From Proteiniphilum sp. (GTDB taxonomy: Bacteria > Bacteroidota > Bacteroidia > Bacteroidales > Dysgonomonadaceae), in contig JAENWZ010000159.1 in the NCBI GenBank assembly GCA_016649795.1, positions 1-5,616 of the forward strand: a stretch of DNA of 5,616 nt, written 5' to 3'. The number at the start of each line of letters is the position of its first letter. Positions within the stretch are counted from its first letter, which is position 1. Positions 5,106-5,616 of the stretch are shown piece by piece. Position numbers and translations under genes: made by a program. A model generated the notes under the pieces. That model made no database searches. It had not been told where the DNA came from and saw only the letters and a list, made by a program, of their open reading frames with translations.

Positions 5106-5616
5106 ATGAAAGTTGTAATGAGAGTGCTTTTAGCATTAGCCATTGTTCTTTTAGCTTATGTAAGTTGGAAAAGTATACAGGAGCCTATCGATTTCAATGC
5201 AGAGGTAGCAAAACGTGACAAAGCCGTTATCCAGCGTTTAATAGATATCCGCACAGCCCAGATTTCCTTACGTGCACAAACCGGTACCTACACAGCCAGT
5301 TTCGACACATTGACCAATTTCGTGGGAGAGGGCAAAATTGCTACACTCGTAAAATCGGGCGATCTCACTGAGGAGCAACTGGAAGCAGGCATGACAGAAG
5401 AGAAAGCGATGCAAATTATCCATTCAGGCAACGAGAAAGCCATCAAGGCAGCCGGACTGTGGGATAATGATAAAAATGCCCCCCAACTTGTGAGGGATTC
5501 TATCTTCTCTCACGCTGTGGAAGTGCTGTATCCCAACCGTACGCGTTTCAGTGTCGATTCTTTGAGATATGTACCCTACGGACAAGGCGCTCAATTTGAA
5601 ATGGGTGTCGATTCTC
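5106..5616 (+). CDS. Membrane-anchored protein of unknown function, pseudopilin-like layout (3' truncated)
   Basis: The first 170 codons of a gene that runs off the window. I do not recognise a named family. Residues 5-20 form one hydrophobic segment after MKVV, with no lipobox and no clear cleavage site, so a single N-terminal membrane anchor with the rest in the periplasm is likely. Residues about 30-70 form a long predicted helix followed by a pattern (DIRTAQISLRAQTGTYTASF, then a Leu/Phe-rich turn) that recalls type II secretion pseudopilins, where an N-terminal helix leads into AQ...G.Y. The canonical prepilin-peptidase site (Gly-Phe plus Glu at +5) is absent, so this is only a layout likeness. 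Three D-(S/T)-(L/I) triplets (Asp67, Asp131, Asp151) fit the Bacteroides O-glycosylation sequon. The ATG at 5106 is preceded by AAAAAAGAA and by an in-frame stop at 5100-5102, so it or Met5 (5118) must be the start. It is divergent from the helicase across 115 bp. Confidence 0.7.
   Translation, partial: MKVVMRVLLALAIVLLAYVSWKSIQEPIDFNAEVAKRDKAVIQRLIDIRTAQISLRAQTGTYTASFDTLTNFVGEGKIATLVKSGDLTEEQLEAGMTEEKAMQIIHSGNEKAIKAAGLWDNDKNAPQLVRDSIFSHAVEVLYPNRTRFSVDSLRYVPYGQGAQFEMGVDS

Overview
The window looks like ordinary chromosomal DNA from a member of the Bacteroidota, most likely order Bacteroidales. I infer this from the short RsmI without a C-terminal extension, the lipoprotein related to Bacteroidales Cbp1-type proteins, A-rich leaders with little Shine-Dalgarno signal, and matches to the Bacteroides-type promoter (TTTG about 21 bp upstream of TAnnTTTG). 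The family Dysgonomonadaceae is possible but cannot be proven from this sequence.

Layout. The left edge (2-238, + strand) holds the last 78 codons of an arginine deiminase, including its catalytic cysteine. It converges, with a 17-bp gap, on a run of five genes that all read leftward on the - strand from 4990 to 256. In order of transcription these are a RecD/Dda-like SF1 helicase (4990-3563), an unrecognised protein with a helical N-terminus, a low-complexity middle and a compact C-terminal domain (3483-2620), the 16S rRNA methyltransferase RsmI (2604-1936), a coiled-coil lipoprotein (1874-1020), and a YjjG-family HAD nucleotidase (948-256). The gaps are 79, 15, 61 and 71 bp. To the right, across a 115-bp intergenic region (4991-5105), a membrane-anchored protein of unknown function reads off the right edge on the + strand.

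Expression. The best promoter match lies at the end of the helicase gene (3554-3586, - strand) and would drive the unknown gene and rsmI, probably continuing into the lipoprotein gene and perhaps yjjG. The 115-bp region has a perfect -7 box for the + strand gene and a weaker two-part match for the helicase. A perfect 7-bp inverted repeat sits just upstream of yjjG.

The gene products do not form one obvious pathway. They cover DNA unwinding, ribosome modification, nucleotide clean-up and envelope proteins, which fits a conserved housekeeping neighbourhood rather than an accessory island. I see no mobile element, CRISPR array, RNA gene, toxin-antitoxin or defence module, and no convincing previously undescribed system. 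The points most worth a second look are a substitution in the deiminase active-site loop, the hairpin before yjjG, the unknown protein beside rsmI, and the two envelope proteins.
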